A stretch of 64,000 nt of DNA from Paramoeba atlantica (taxonomy: Eukaryota > Discosea), in contig CDRNVI010000201.1 of the NCBI GenBank assembly GCA_977017575.1, positions 1 to 64,000 of the forward strand, read 5' to 3'. The notes below the pieces were generated by a model. The model worked only from the letters and a program-made list of their open reading frames with translations. It searched no databases and was not told the DNA's origin. The translations under genes were made by a program, and so were the position numbers. How positions within the stretch are numbered: position 1 is the first letter of the stretch; each line of letters opens with the position of its first letter. This document shows, piece by piece, positions 53,944 through 64,000 of this stretch.

Positions 53944-55162
53944 TTATCTCTTTGCAGGTTTGATTCCCAATCCAGCGCCTTCATATTCCTTCAAAGAAAA
54001 AATGTCAAAAAGAAACAGAAGAGAGAGAGAGAAAACAAGGAGAGAAAGAGAGGTAATAAAGGAGAAGAGAGAATAGAGAGAAAGAAAACCAAAATTTTCT
54101 CAGCTATTTCTAGATGTGGACCAAGGCTATTTCCTTCTTTTGCCAATTCAGCTGCTGTCTTTTAAATAAAAATGATTATTAAATAAATAAATTGAAATTA
54201 TTCTTTTTCAAGAAGAAAGAGAAAGAAAAAAAGAAAGAGAAAAAATAGAAAAGAAGAACCTTTCTTTTGGCCCCTGGTTTCCCTTCGATCCCTGTTTTCA
54301 AGGAGGGATCTGCTCCTGTTTTTTTTAAAGAAAAAGAAATCAAAAGAAAAAGATAAAAAAGAAAGGAAAAATAATAAAAAAAAAGGAAATAAATAAAAGA
54401 AAAGATCCTCTCTCTCTCTTCTTAATGAACACTTGTTTCTCATTCTTTTTCTCTTTCTTTTTTTCTCAACCTGCATCTAACAGAACAATTGTTGTTTCTT
54501 CATGACCATTGAAAGCAGCAAGATGAAGAGGAGACCACCCATCCTGAGAGAAAAGAGAGAAGAGAGAAAAGAGAAAAGAGAAAAGAAAAGAGAGAAGAAA
54601 AAGAGAATGATTTTTGTTCAATTTCATTTTTCGAACAAAAATGTGAACCTCCTGTGGAAAAGATATTAGACAAAAAAATGTTTCTCTTTTTTTTCTTTTC
54701 TTCTCTCTTTCTCTTTCTCTTTCTCTTTCTTTTTCTTCTCTTCCCTTCCTTCTTCATTTCATTTAAAATAGACACTCACAAAAAAAAAACCTTTTGAATG
54801 TTGACATTGGCTCCTTCTGCAAGCAAAAATCGAACCATTGCTACATTTCCATGGATTGCTGCTCTGTGCAATGGAGACTTTTTTGTTTTGTTTTTTTGTG
54901 TTTTATGTTTTGTTTTCAGAATTTGAATTTCATTTTGGTTCATTTTAGTGATATTATTTGAAAGAAAGTGAAAGTGAAAAACAAACATTCACTCCATTTT
55001 GCTACCAAAAAAACAAAAATGAGAGCGAGAACAAAGGCAAAAAGAGAAATCTCTGAAAAAAAAAAACACCTCAATTGGAGAGCCTTCATCGAGCAGTTTC
55101 TTGGCATCCTCAGGAGAGCCATCATAAGCAACGCTGCTCAGCGCGTTCAACTGGGCCATCAT
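53944..55162 (-). CDS. Small ankyrin-repeat protein
   Basis: About six short exons from MMAQLNALSSVAYDG (55162) to the TAA at 53944. Ankyrin repeats are complete and canonical: GSPEDAKKLLDEGSPIE, SPLHRAAIHGNVAMVRFLLA with EGANVNIQK, and DGWSPLHLAAFNGHEETTIV with LLDAGADPSLK. The C-terminus is TAAELAKEGNSLGPHLEIAE, then EYEGAGLGIKPAKR. About 160 residues, no signal or membrane segment, so cytosolic or nuclear. Introns are purine-rich on the plus strand, consistent with minus-strand transcription. It is inserted between receptors 1 and 2 and head-to-head with receptor 2. Confidence 0.82.
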
Positions 55163-55373
55163 TTCCAAAAGTCTGTTCAAAAACAGAAAAGGGAGAAAAA
55201 GACAAATATTTCAGCATTTAAAAGGGGACACCACAAAAGGGACACCATAATTAACGCTGCTGTTGGGTGAGTTCTGTTGTTGTTTGGTTTTTGGGTTTGT
55301 TTTTTTTCTTTCCTGGTTTGACCCCCTTTGGAATCCGCCTGATGTGAATGAGGTGTAAAAATTGGTCTTTTGG
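55163..55373. promoter_or_regulatory. Divergent promoter with paired GGGGACACC motifs
   Basis: 211 bp. GGGGACACC and GGGACACC occur at 55224-55232 and 55239-55246, 15 bp apart, the reverse complement of the GGTGTCC pairs found before receptors 3 and 5. The rest is T/G-rich leader. Confidence 0.4.
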
Positions 55374-55377
55374 ATGA
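55342..55377 (+). promoter_or_regulatory. uORF of receptor 2 overlapping the start codon
   Basis: ATGTGA at 55342-55347 is followed directly by ATGAGGTGTAAA, a nine-codon uORF (55348-55377) whose stop TGA overlaps the main ATG (55374-55376) as ATGA. This looks like the start-stop leader of receptors 3-5 with a 26-bp insertion that repeats GATGAGGTG. Confidence 0.6.
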
Positions 55378-57358
55378 GGTGCCAATTCACTCTTCTTTTC
55401 CTCTTTTTTTTCTCCTTCATCATCTCTTCTTCTTCTTCCAACAACAACGATTTGTGTTTTGAATACATTCTTCAAAATGAGTGTACGACTGTGTTGGGGG
55501 AGGTTTCGATCAACCAAAACGAACAACAAGACTTCTTTGACGAAAATGTTTCTTTGATTGTTTCAAATGTTCGAATGTTTGGATCGAATTGTCGAAGACC
55601 ATTTCTATCTTATTATTGCCAGTTGATGTTTGGTGGCTTTTTTTGTTCTTCTTCATCATCAGAAGAACAATATTGTTTGGAAGATCAATTTTGTGTTCAA
55701 GTTTCTGATTCTTGTTCTGATGATTTCCCTTTGAATTGTTCTTCTTCTCTTTCTTCACCTTCTCTTTCTTCACCTTCACTTTCTTCACCATCACTTTCTT
55801 CACCATCACCATTGTTATTATCTTGTGAAGAGAAAGTAACAAAAGAGATTGAAGAAGTTGTTGAAACACCAATTAAAGTTCAAACTTGTTTGGGGAATTC
55901 GAAAGAAGAAATTGAATGTTGTATTGGGCCTTATGTTTTTGATGATAATGATGAATGTGTTGTTCAATGTCCTCAATATGTCTATGGTGAGAAATTGGAG
56001 AAGATTCTCCGAATTGTTTCTGCTGTTTTTATTTTTATTACAATCATTATTTATGTGGTTTTGCTCACTCCTTTTTACATGACAGACAATTTAAGGTTTT
56101 TCTTTTTCTTTATTTTTGAGGGAGAAAAAGAAAAAAGAGAAACAAGAAATTGTTTTCAAGAGAAAAACGAAAATAGAATTGAGATTCAAAATTAAAAACA
56201 AAACAGATATCCAAATAATGTTCTTTTTATCTTATATGCATTTTACGTTCTCATGACTACTGTCTTTATGTGGGCGTTTTTCGATGGTAAAAAATATTTT
56301 AATATTTTGTTTGATCTCATTTTTTTAATCCTGATTCATGCAGGTGGGCCTAAGAATTTCATTTGTGGAGATGAAACAAACTTTTGGAAAGTAATTGAAC
56401 ATTATGGAAACTCAACTCGATCTATTGTTCAATATTCTCTCTGGATTCTCTTCTCAACTTGTTGTAGTAGCTCTTTTTGTCTCTTCTCATTCAATTTGTT
56501 TTGTAATTCAACAAGGTTTTTCCATTTTTCAACAATGAGTGCTCCAAGAAGTGTTTGCGGTGCTTGTGAAATTACAAATTGGATTTATATTTTTATTTTT
56601 TTTTTCACAGACCTTATACTTCACTTTTCGAAAAGTTTATCACCCCACCAGTTGACCCATTGATTATTCGCTTGATAGTTGCCTTCTTTTTCTCCTTTTC
56701 AGTTTTGATGGTTTTGGGGTTTGTTCTTTTTGCTTATTTATTGCATGATGATTCGCAATTACTTCTTCCACTCCCAGTTTTTTGGCTTCCCAATCCCACG
56801 AGTAAACGAGTTTTTTTTGTCTTTCAATCTTTCTTTCTCTTCACTTCTGTGATGGGGATTGTTTCCCTTTTAGTTGCGATCATTTTGTTTCTGAATCGAG
56901 GAAGACAGATTATTTATTTTCAATGGTAAGGATCTTTTTATTATTATTTTTTGATTCTTGGAAATTTCTAATTTTTTGTTATTTTTGACCCACCATCTTT
57001 TTTTTTTTTTGATAACAGGAGGTCGATTTTAGTTGGGTGTTTCTGGTTAACCATTTTTGTGCTCTATTTAACCACAATGATTCTTCCTGTCCCTTCAGGT
57101 CAAAAGATTGAAGATTATACAAAATGTGTTGCTTCTCACCCTCAAACAAACCCAACTTTATGTTCTCGAGATTATGACCAACCGGGTTTCTTATTTGTTA
57201 CTTACACATTGATTGGGTCTTTATTTACATTGTTTCTTCTTCATTCCATTTGGACAAATGATCTTGTGATTGGTTGGTGGAAAAAACTTTTCTCAAGTCT
57301 AAATTCAAATTCAAAGTATGAACAATTAGATGATGGTGATGAGTTATCTTTGAATTAA
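55374..57358 (+). CDS. Frizzled/Smoothened-like seven-TM receptor 2
   Basis: Same exon plan as receptor 1: exon 1 to about 56096 ends in the RY codon at MTDNLR; then exons at about 56203-56271, 56345-56515, 56610-56928 and 57019-57358. The second exon reads YPNNVLFILYAFYVLMTTVF, then CGDETNFWKVIEHYGNSTRS, FEKFITPPVDPLIIRLIVAF, FLNRGRQIIYFQW, and the outer loop DYTKCVASHPQTNPTLCS. The Ser/Pro stalk is the longest of the five, with several SLSSP units. The start at 55374 is chosen because the earlier ATG at 55348 is closed after nine codons. Confidence 0.78.
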
Positions 57359-57450
57359 AAATCTATAGTCTATGATGATTTTTCTTTAAATGAAAAAGAT
57401 TTGTTTCTGGTCTGATTTTGAAAAAAATAAAGACAATTCACCAAAAACAT

Positions 57451-57469
57451 GGTGTCCCCTTGTGGTGTC
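57451..57469 (+). promoter_or_regulatory. GGTGTCCCC...GGTGTC pair before receptor 3
   Basis: GGTGTCCCCTTGTGGTGTCT lies about 105-122 bp before the receptor 3 start. The two GGTGTC words are 13 bp apart. Confidence 0.4.
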
Positions 57470-57566
57470 TTTTGACCTTTTCAAGAAATTCTTGTTTCTT
57501 TTTTTCTTTTTTTTCTCTGTTTTGCCGTTCTTTTCTCTCCGTTTTCTCCCCTTTGGAACCCACCCG

Positions 57567-57572
57567 ATGTGA
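57567..57572 (+). promoter_or_regulatory. Start-stop uORF (AUG UGA) of receptor 3
   Basis: ATGTGA directly followed by the main ATG at 57573, in the context CCACCCGATGTGAATGAGG. A ribosome initiating here would terminate with its next codon being the main start. Confidence 0.65.
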
Positions 57573-59502
57573 ATGAGGTGCCAATTCACTCTTCTTTTCC
57601 TCTTTTTCTTCTCCTTCATCATCTCTTCTTCTTCTTTTGGAAACAACAATTTGTGTTTTGAATACATTCTTCAAAATGAGTGTACACCTGTGTTGGGGGA
57701 GGTTTCGATCGACCAAAACGAACAACAAGACTTCTTTGACGAAAATGTTTCTTTGATTGTTTCAAATGTTCGAATGTTTGGGTCGAATTGTCGAAGACCA
57801 TTTCTATCTTATTATTGCCAGTTGATGTTTGGTGGCTTTTTTTGTTCTTCTTCATCATCAGAAGAACAATATTGTTTGGAAGATCAGTTTTGTATTCAAG
57901 TTTCTGATTCTTGTTCTGATGATTTCTCTTTGAATTGTTCTTCTTCTCTTTCTTCACCTTCACTTTCTTCACCTTCACCATCACCACTGTTATTATCTTG
58001 TGAAGAGAAAGTAACAAAAGAGATTGAAGAAGTTGTTGAAACACCAATTAAAGTTCAAACTTGTTTGGATAATTCGAAAGAAGAAATTGAATGTTGTATT
58101 GGGCCTTATGTTTTTGATGATAATGATGAATGTGTTGTTCAATGTCCTCAATCTATTTATGGTGACAATTGGGAGAAGGGACTCAGAATCACAGCCTTTG
58201 TCTCGATTTCTTTTACGATTGTTATTTATGTGGTTTTGCTCACCCCTTTTTACATGACAGACAATTTAAGGTTTTTCTTTTTCTTTATTTTTGAGGGAGA
58301 AAAAGAAAAAAGAGAAACAAGAAATTGTTTGAAAGAGAAAATTGAATTGAGATTCAAAATTAAAAACAAAACAGGTATCCAAATAATGTTCTTTTTATTT
58401 TATATGGGTTCTTCCTTATCCTCTGTACATTTTTTATGTGGGTGGTATTTGCTGGTAAACTTTGAAACTGCCCTTTTCTTTTCATTTTGATCAATATTTT
58501 TTTGTTTGGTCTCGTTTTTTAAAATTGGTTAATGCAGGTGGGCCTAAGAATTTCATTTGTGGAGATGAAACAAACTTTTGGAAAGTAATTGAACATTATG
58601 GAAACTCAACTCAATCTGTTATTCAATATTCTCTCTGGATTTTCTTTCTGAGTTGTTGGGGTAGCTCTTTTTGTCTCTTCTCATTTAATCTGTTTTGTAA
58701 TTCAACAAGGTTTTTTTGTTTCTTCCCAAAATTAAAATGAAAGAGTTTTTCTGATTTCTATTTCATTTCATCACAGACCTTATACTTCATATTTCGAAAA
58801 GTTTATCACCCAACCAGTTGATCCATTGATTATTCGCTTGATATTTGCCTTCTTTTTCTCCTTTTCAGTTTTGATGGTTTTGGGGTTTCTTCTTTTTGCT
58901 TATTTATTGCATGATGATTCGCAATTATTTCTTCCACTCCCAGTTTATTGGCTTCCCAATCCCATAAGTAAGCGAGTCTTTTTTGTCTTTCAATCTTTCT
59001 TGATCATAACTCTTGTGGCTGGGATTGTTTTTCTTTTTCTTGCGATCATTTTGTTTCTGAAACGAGGAAGACAGATTTTGTATTTTCAATGGTAATGATC
59101 CTTTTATTATTTTAATCTTTAATTTTTTGTTATTCTGACCCACCATCTTTTCAATGACACAGGAGGTCGATTTTTATTGGGTTTTTCTGGTTTACCTGTT
59201 CTGTGATCTATTCATTCACAATAATTCTTCCTGAGCCTTCAGGTCAAAAGATTGAAGATTATACAAAATGTGTTGCTTCTCACCCTCAAACAAACCCAAC
59301 TTTATGTTCTCGAGAGTATGAACAACTGGGTTTCTTATTTGTTAGTTACTTTTTGTTGGGAAATTTTTTTATGTTGTTGCTTCTTCATTCCATTTGGACA
59401 AATGATCTTGTGATTGGTTGGTGGAAAAAACTTTTCTCAAGTCTAAATTCAAATTCAAAGTATGAACAATTAAATGATGGTGATGGGTATTCTTTGAATT
59501 AA
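57573..59502 (+). CDS. Frizzled/Smoothened-like seven-TM receptor 3
   Basis: Exons: 57573-58271, about 58375-58455, about 58538-58708, about 58777-59094 and about 59163-59502. The ectodomain exon is nearly identical to the other copies up to CVVQCPQ; TM1 then differs (GDNWEKGLRITAFVSISFTI). Downstream segments: GPKNFICGDETNFWKVIEHY, SSFCLFSFNLFCNSTR, FEKFITQPVDPLIIRLIFAF, FLKRGRQILYFQW, DYTKCVASHPQTNPTLCS, NDLVIGWWKKLFSS. It belongs with receptors 2 and 4 in the TM region. Confidence 0.78.
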
Positions 59503-59807
59503 AAATCTATAGTCTACCCATCTATCCATCTTCGCTCATCTTTTCCAAACATGTTGGTGAAAAAAACTTTGGCAAACAAAATAACAGTTATTTCAATTAT
59601 TTCTGAAAATTTAATTCGAATTAATTCTTAAAATAAATTTATTTTGGGAGGCAAACTGACCGAGACAGAAGGAGAAAAGAGTATTTTTTCGAAGAAATTT
59701 CCCTCAGTTTTCGAAAGCGGAATTTTCTTTTGTGTTTCTCTTTTCTTTTGTGTTTGGTTGTTTTGCCGTTCTTTTCCTTGTTTTTTCCCCCTATTGGAAC
59801 CCACCCG
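59503..59807. other. Gap receptor 3 / receptor 4
   Basis: 305 bp. It lacks the GGTGTCC pair found before receptors 2, 3 and 5. A/T-rich; no gene. Confidence 0.5.
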
Positions 59808-59813
59808 ATGTGA
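59808..59813 (+). promoter_or_regulatory. Start-stop uORF (AUG UGA) of receptor 4
   Basis: ATGTGA abutting the ATG at 59814, in the same CCACCCG context as receptors 3 and 5. Confidence 0.65.
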
Positions 59814-61754
59814 ATGAGGTGCCAATTCAATTTCCTTTTCCTCTTTTTCTTCTCCTTCATCATCTCTTCTTCTTTCGGAAACAACAATTTGTGTTTTGAA
59901 TACATTCTCAAAAATGAGTGTACGACTGTGTTGGGGGATGTAACAATCAATCAAAACGAACAACAAGACTTCTTTGACAAGAATGTTTCTTTGATTGTTT
60001 CAAATGTTCGAATGTTTGGATCGAATTGTCGAAGACCATTTCTATCTTATTATTGCCAGTTGATGTTTGGTGGCTTTTTTTGTTCTTCTTCATCATCAGA
60101 AGAACAACATTGTTTGGAAGATCAATTTTGTATTCAAGTTTCTGATTTTTGTTCTGATGATTTCCCTTTGAATTGTTCTTCTTCTCTTTCTTCACTTTCA
60201 CCCTCTTCACCATCACCATCACCATCACCATTGTTATTATCTTGTGAAGAGAAAGTAACAAAAGAGATTGAAGAAGTTGTTGAAACACCGATTAAAGTTC
60301 AAACTTGTTTGGATAATTCGAAAGAAGAGATTGAATGTTGTATTGGGCCTTATGTTTTTGATGATAATGATGAATGTGTTGTTCAATGTCCTCAATATGT
60401 CTATGGCGAGGTTTTTGAGAAGGTACTCAGAATCATTTCTTCTGTCTTTGTTTTGATTACAATCATTATTTATGTGGTTTTGCTCACTCCTTTTTACATG
60501 ACAGACAATTTAAGGTTTTTCTTTTCTTTATTTTTGAGGGAGAAAAAGAAAAAAGAGAAACAAGAAATCGTTTGAAAGAAAATTGAAAGAAAAATAGAAT
60601 TGAGATTCAAAATTAAAAACAAAACAGATATCCAAATGTTGTTCTTTTTATCTTATATGCATTTTTCATTCTCATGACTACTCTCTTTATGTGGGCGTTT
60701 TTCGATGGTAAACAATATTTTAATATTTTGTTTGATCTCATTTTTTTAATCCTGATTCATGCAGGTGGGCCTAAGAATTTCATTTGTGGAGATGAAACAA
60801 ACTTTTGGAAAGTAATTGAACATTATGGAAACTCAACTCGATCTATTGTTCAATATTCTCTCTGGATTCTCTTCTCAACTTGTTGTAGTAGCTTTTTTTG
60901 TCTCTTCTCATTCAATTTGTTTTGTAATTCAACAAGGTTCTTTTGTTTTTCAATCATTCCCAAAATTAAAATTAATTTTAATTTTTTTGATTTCTATTTC
61001 ATTTTATCACAGACCTTACACTTCATATTTCGAAAAGTTTATCACCCCACCAGTTGATCCATTGATTATTCGCTTGCTATTTGCCTTCTTTTTCTCCTTT
61101 TCAGTTTTGATGGTTTTGGGGTTTCTTCTTTTTGCTTATTTATTGCATGATGATTCGCAATTACTTCTTCCACTCCCAGTTTTTTGGCTTCCCAATCCCA
61201 GAAGTAAGCGAGTCTTTTTTGTCTTTCAATCCTTCTTTGCCTTCACTTCTGTGATGGGGATTGTGTTCCTTTTAGTTGCGATCATTTTGTTTCTGAAACG
61301 AGGAAGACAGATTATTTATTTTCAGTGGTAAGGATCTTTTTTATTATTATTTTTTGATTCTTTTGGAAATTTCTAATTTTTTGTTATTTTTAACCCACCA
61401 TCTTTTTTTTTTTTTGATAACAGGAGGTCGATTTTAGTTGGGTGTTTCTGGTTAACCATTTTTGTGCTCTATTCAATCACAATGGTTCTTCCTGAACCTC
61501 AAGGTCAAAAGATTGAAGATTATACAAAATGTGTTGCTTCTCACCCTCAAACAAACCCAACTTTATGTTCTCGAGATTATGAACAACTGGGTTATCAGTG
61601 TGTCAGTTACTCTTTGTTGGGATTTTTATTTCTGTTGTTGCTTCTTCATTCCATTTGGACAAATGATCTCGTGATTGATTGGTGGAAAGAACTTTTCTCA
61701 AGTCTAACTTCAAATTCAAAGTATGAACAATTAGATGATTTTTCTTTAAATTAA
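59814..61754 (+). CDS. Frizzled/Smoothened-like seven-TM receptor 4
   Basis: Same five-exon plan. In the ectodomain a few residues differ (KNECTTVLGDVTINQNEQ, DKNVSLIV), making it the most diverged of the five there. TM1 region: YVYGEVFEKVLRIISSVFVL. Second exon YPNVVLFILYAFFILMTTLF, closest to receptor 2. Later: CGDETNFWKVIEHYGNSTRS, FEKFITPPVDPLIIRLLFAF, FLKRGRQIIYFQW, GQKIEDYTKCVASHPQTNPT. Ends KYEQLDDFSLN. Confidence 0.78.
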
Positions 61755-61827
61755 AAAGATTTGTTTCTGGTCTGATTTTGAAAAAAATGAAGACAATGGA
61801 TCAACTATCTCATCCTGTCGAAATGTT

Positions 61828-61846
61828 GGTGTCCCTTGTTGGTGTA
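61828..61846 (+). promoter_or_regulatory. GGTGTCCC...GGTGTA pair before receptor 5
   Basis: GGTGTCCCTTGTTGGTGTAT, about 130-150 bp before the receptor 5 start; the second word has one change relative to receptor 3. Confidence 0.35.
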
Positions 61847-61970
61847 TTTTTGGGAGAACAAATAAGGAAACTCGTTTTTTTGGTTGTTTCTCTTTTTCTG
61901 GATCGTTCTTATTGCCCGTTTCGTCTTTCGTTTGTTTTGTAATTGTTTCCCCCCCTTTGGAACCCACCCG

Positions 61971-61976
61971 ATGTGA
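61971..61976 (+). promoter_or_regulatory. Start-stop uORF (AUG UGA) of receptor 5
   Basis: ATGTGA directly before the ATG at 61977, with the upstream GGAACCCACCCG shared with receptors 3 and 4. Confidence 0.65.
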
Positions 61977-63952
61977 ATGAGGTGCCAATTCACTCTTCCA
62001 TCTTTTTCCATCTTTTTCTTCTCCTTCATCATCTCTTCTTCTTCTTCCAACAACAACGATTTGTGTTTTGAATACATTCTTCAAAATGAGTGTACGACTG
62101 TGTTGGGAGAAGTTTCGATTAACCAAAACGAACAACAAGACTTCTTTGACGAAAATGTTTCTTTGATTGTTTCAAATGTTCGAATGTTTGGGTCGAATTG
62201 TCGAAGACCATTTCTATCTTATTATTGCCAGTTGATGTTTGGTGGTTTTTTTTGTTCTTCTTCATCACCAGAAGAACAATATTGTTTGGAAGATCAGTTT
62301 TGTATTCAAGTTTCTGATTCTTGTTCTGATGATTTCCCTTTGAATTGTTCTTCTTCTCTTTCTTCACCATCACCATCACCATCACCACTGTTATTATCTT
62401 GTGAAGAGAAAGTAACAAAAGAGATTGAAGAAGTTGTTGAAACACCAATTAAAGTTCAAACTTGTTTGGGTAATTCGAAAGAAGAGATTGAATGTTGTAT
62501 TGGGCCTTATGTTTTTGATGATAATGATGAATGTGTTGTTCAATGTCCTCAATATCTTTATAATCAGCAAGTTGAACATTGGATTCGAAACACTTCATCA
62601 ATTTTAGTTTGTTTCATGATCATTGTTTACATTGTCACCCTGATTCCTTTTTACATGACAGACAATTTAAAGTTTTTCTTTTTTTTTTTTTTCTATTTTC
62701 TCTTTTCTTTTGTCAACAAATATTTGTCGAGTTTGAAAGGAAAGGAGAGTGAAAAAAGATCCAGAAAAGAGAGAAAGAAACTTTCTTTGGTTTTTTGATT
62801 AACGAAAGAAATGAACAGGTACCCAAATGTTGTTCTTTTTCTCTTTTATGCTTCTTTCATTCTCGCTTTTACACCAAATTCTTGGATGTTTTTTGCAGGT
62901 AATCTTCTCTTTTTTATTTTTTTTTTCAAGATTATTAACTTTTAATTGATTTTTATTGAAGGAGGGATTGATGCATTTGTTTGTGGAGATAAAACAAACT
63001 TTTGGGAAGCAGTTGACCATTATGGAAATTCAACTCGCTCCATTCTTCAATATTCTTCTCAGGTCTTCTTTGCAAGTTGCGCTGCTTCATTTTGGGTGCT
63101 TTTTTCATTCAATTTGTTTTGTAATTCAACAAGGTTCTTTTTTTTGGATTGCATAATTTTTTATTTTTCCAAGGATGTTTTCTTTGCAATTCTTGTTGAA
63201 AGTTTTTTTTTTTGACTTCCACACACACAGACCATTCACGTCGCTCTTTGAAAAGTTTATCATACAACCTGTCCCGCCCTTGATTGTCTTTTTGATGATT
63301 GGGAGCTGCCTTTTTCTCTCAACTCTGATTTTTTTTGGGTTTCTTCTCTATGCTTTTTTGCATAACGATACACGGCTATTTATCCCTGGGTCAATCACTG
63401 CATTTCCTATCCCAATCAATGATGTGATTGCAAAACTTTATCAATTTCCAGTTGTTTTCGTTGGTGGATCTGGAAATGTATTTTTTTTTCTTTCGATTGT
63501 CCTATTTCTCAAACGAGGAAGACAGATTTTTTATTTTCAGTGGTAAAAACTCTCTTTTTTTTTTGATTGGGTTTTTAGATTTGACCAAAGGAATTTCTAT
63601 CAATAGGAGGTCAATTTTAGTTGGATGCTTCTCAATCTTGGTCTCTGTTATTCTTGGGATGTCATTCTTTCTCTCTGGTCCTTCACATGCAAGTATTATT
63701 GATTATACAAATTGTGTTGCTTCTCACCCACAAACTATTCCAACCTTGTGTTCCCAAAATTATGAACCACCAAGTTTCTTTCTTGTTGTGGATTTGTTAA
63801 TCCTCGGTGTGTGGTTATTGCTTCTTGTGATTTCTTTTTTAACCAATAATCAAGTGGTTGATTGGTGGAAAGAACTTTTCTGCTCAAGTCTTTCTTCAAA
63901 ATATGAACAATTAGATGATGATCCTGATGTGGGAAATACTAATTCCCTTTAA
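61977..63952 (+). CDS. Frizzled/Smoothened-like seven-TM receptor 5
   Basis: Ectodomain nearly identical to receptors 1-3; the signal peptide has a small duplication (PSFSIFFFSFII). From CPQYLYNQQVEHWIRNTSSI onward it diverges. Second exon YPNVVLFLFYASFILAFTPN, then GIDAFVCGDKTNFWEAVDHY, SFNLFCNSTR, RPFTSLFEKFIIQPVPPLIV, FLKRGRQIFYFQW, DYTNCVASHPQTIPTLCSQN, and a tail NNQVVDWWKELFC ending DDDPDVGNTNSL. TM loops are closer to receptor 1 (FTPNxW, GGxD) than to receptors 2-4. The array may continue past the right edge. Confidence 0.78.
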
Positions 63953-64000
63953 CCTTTTCAGCTCTTCAAATTTTATTTAAACAAAAGACATAAACTGTCA

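Noticed and set aside
1..64000. Transposable elements or viral insertions
   Set aside because: I found no reverse transcriptase, integrase, transposase, long terminal repeat or capsid-like sequence on either strand.

Overview
The window is nuclear DNA of an AT-rich, intron-rich eukaryotic microbe. It is not bacterial: genes are split by GT-AG introns, there are no operons, and the gene set (H2A.Z, syntaxin-16, the gamma-secretase subunit APH-1, PQBP1, STE20 kinase, Frizzled-like receptors, TRIM-NHL) is eukaryotic. Introns are extremely pyrimidine-rich on the sense strand, often long T/C or T/G tracts. Physarum-type amoebozoan introns are known for this, and together with Frizzled/Smoothened-like receptors and APH-1 it makes an amoebozoan a reasonable guess. 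The lineage is inference only. Most intron junctions were read by hand from reading-frame continuity and GT-AG ends; those of the Kelch/kinase locus, APH-1 and H2A.Z agree in phase throughout, others are approximate.

Layout. 1-6.5 kb: syntaxin-16 (minus, cut by the left edge), H2A.Z, a small unknown gene, APH-1, and a tandem pair of secreted Cys-rich proteins. 6.8-17.2 kb: a Kelch propeller region followed by a CRIB motif, an active-looking STE20/MST-type kinase domain and a C-terminal array of Gly-Thr-Phe-Val/Ile motifs; the splice phases allow all of this to be one gene. 17.5-24.1 kb: an ankyrin protein, a secreted LVIVD-repeat protein, a TRIM-NHL protein and a small secreted protein. 24.5-33.8 kb: a RING-type ubiquitin ligase, a PQBP1 spliceosomal protein, a secreted beta-helix protein and a leucine-rich-repeat protein. 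33.9-41.1 kb: a large minus-strand gene with two successive kinase-like domains that both lack the catalytic Asp, then propeller-like blades and a PH-like domain. 41.4-50 kb: a RING-less paralogue of the ligase, an ARM/TPR co-chaperone-like gene and a second LVIVD-repeat gene. 50.2-51.3 kb: a decayed eIF4A helicase. 51.6-64 kb: five tandem Frizzled-like seven-TM receptors, with an ankyrin gene between the first two.

Three patterns stand out. (1) Partial exon copies ('exon echoes') lie inside pyrimidine-tract introns of at least four reading regions. (2) The receptor paralogues share a nearly identical ectodomain exon but have diverged transmembrane parts, with a sharp boundary near the start of TM1. 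(3) Three of the five receptor genes carry an AUG-UGA start-stop uORF directly abutting the main start codon, and a fourth carries a modified uORF that overlaps its start. Genes are compact and mostly head-to-head or tail-to-tail with 90-500 bp between them.
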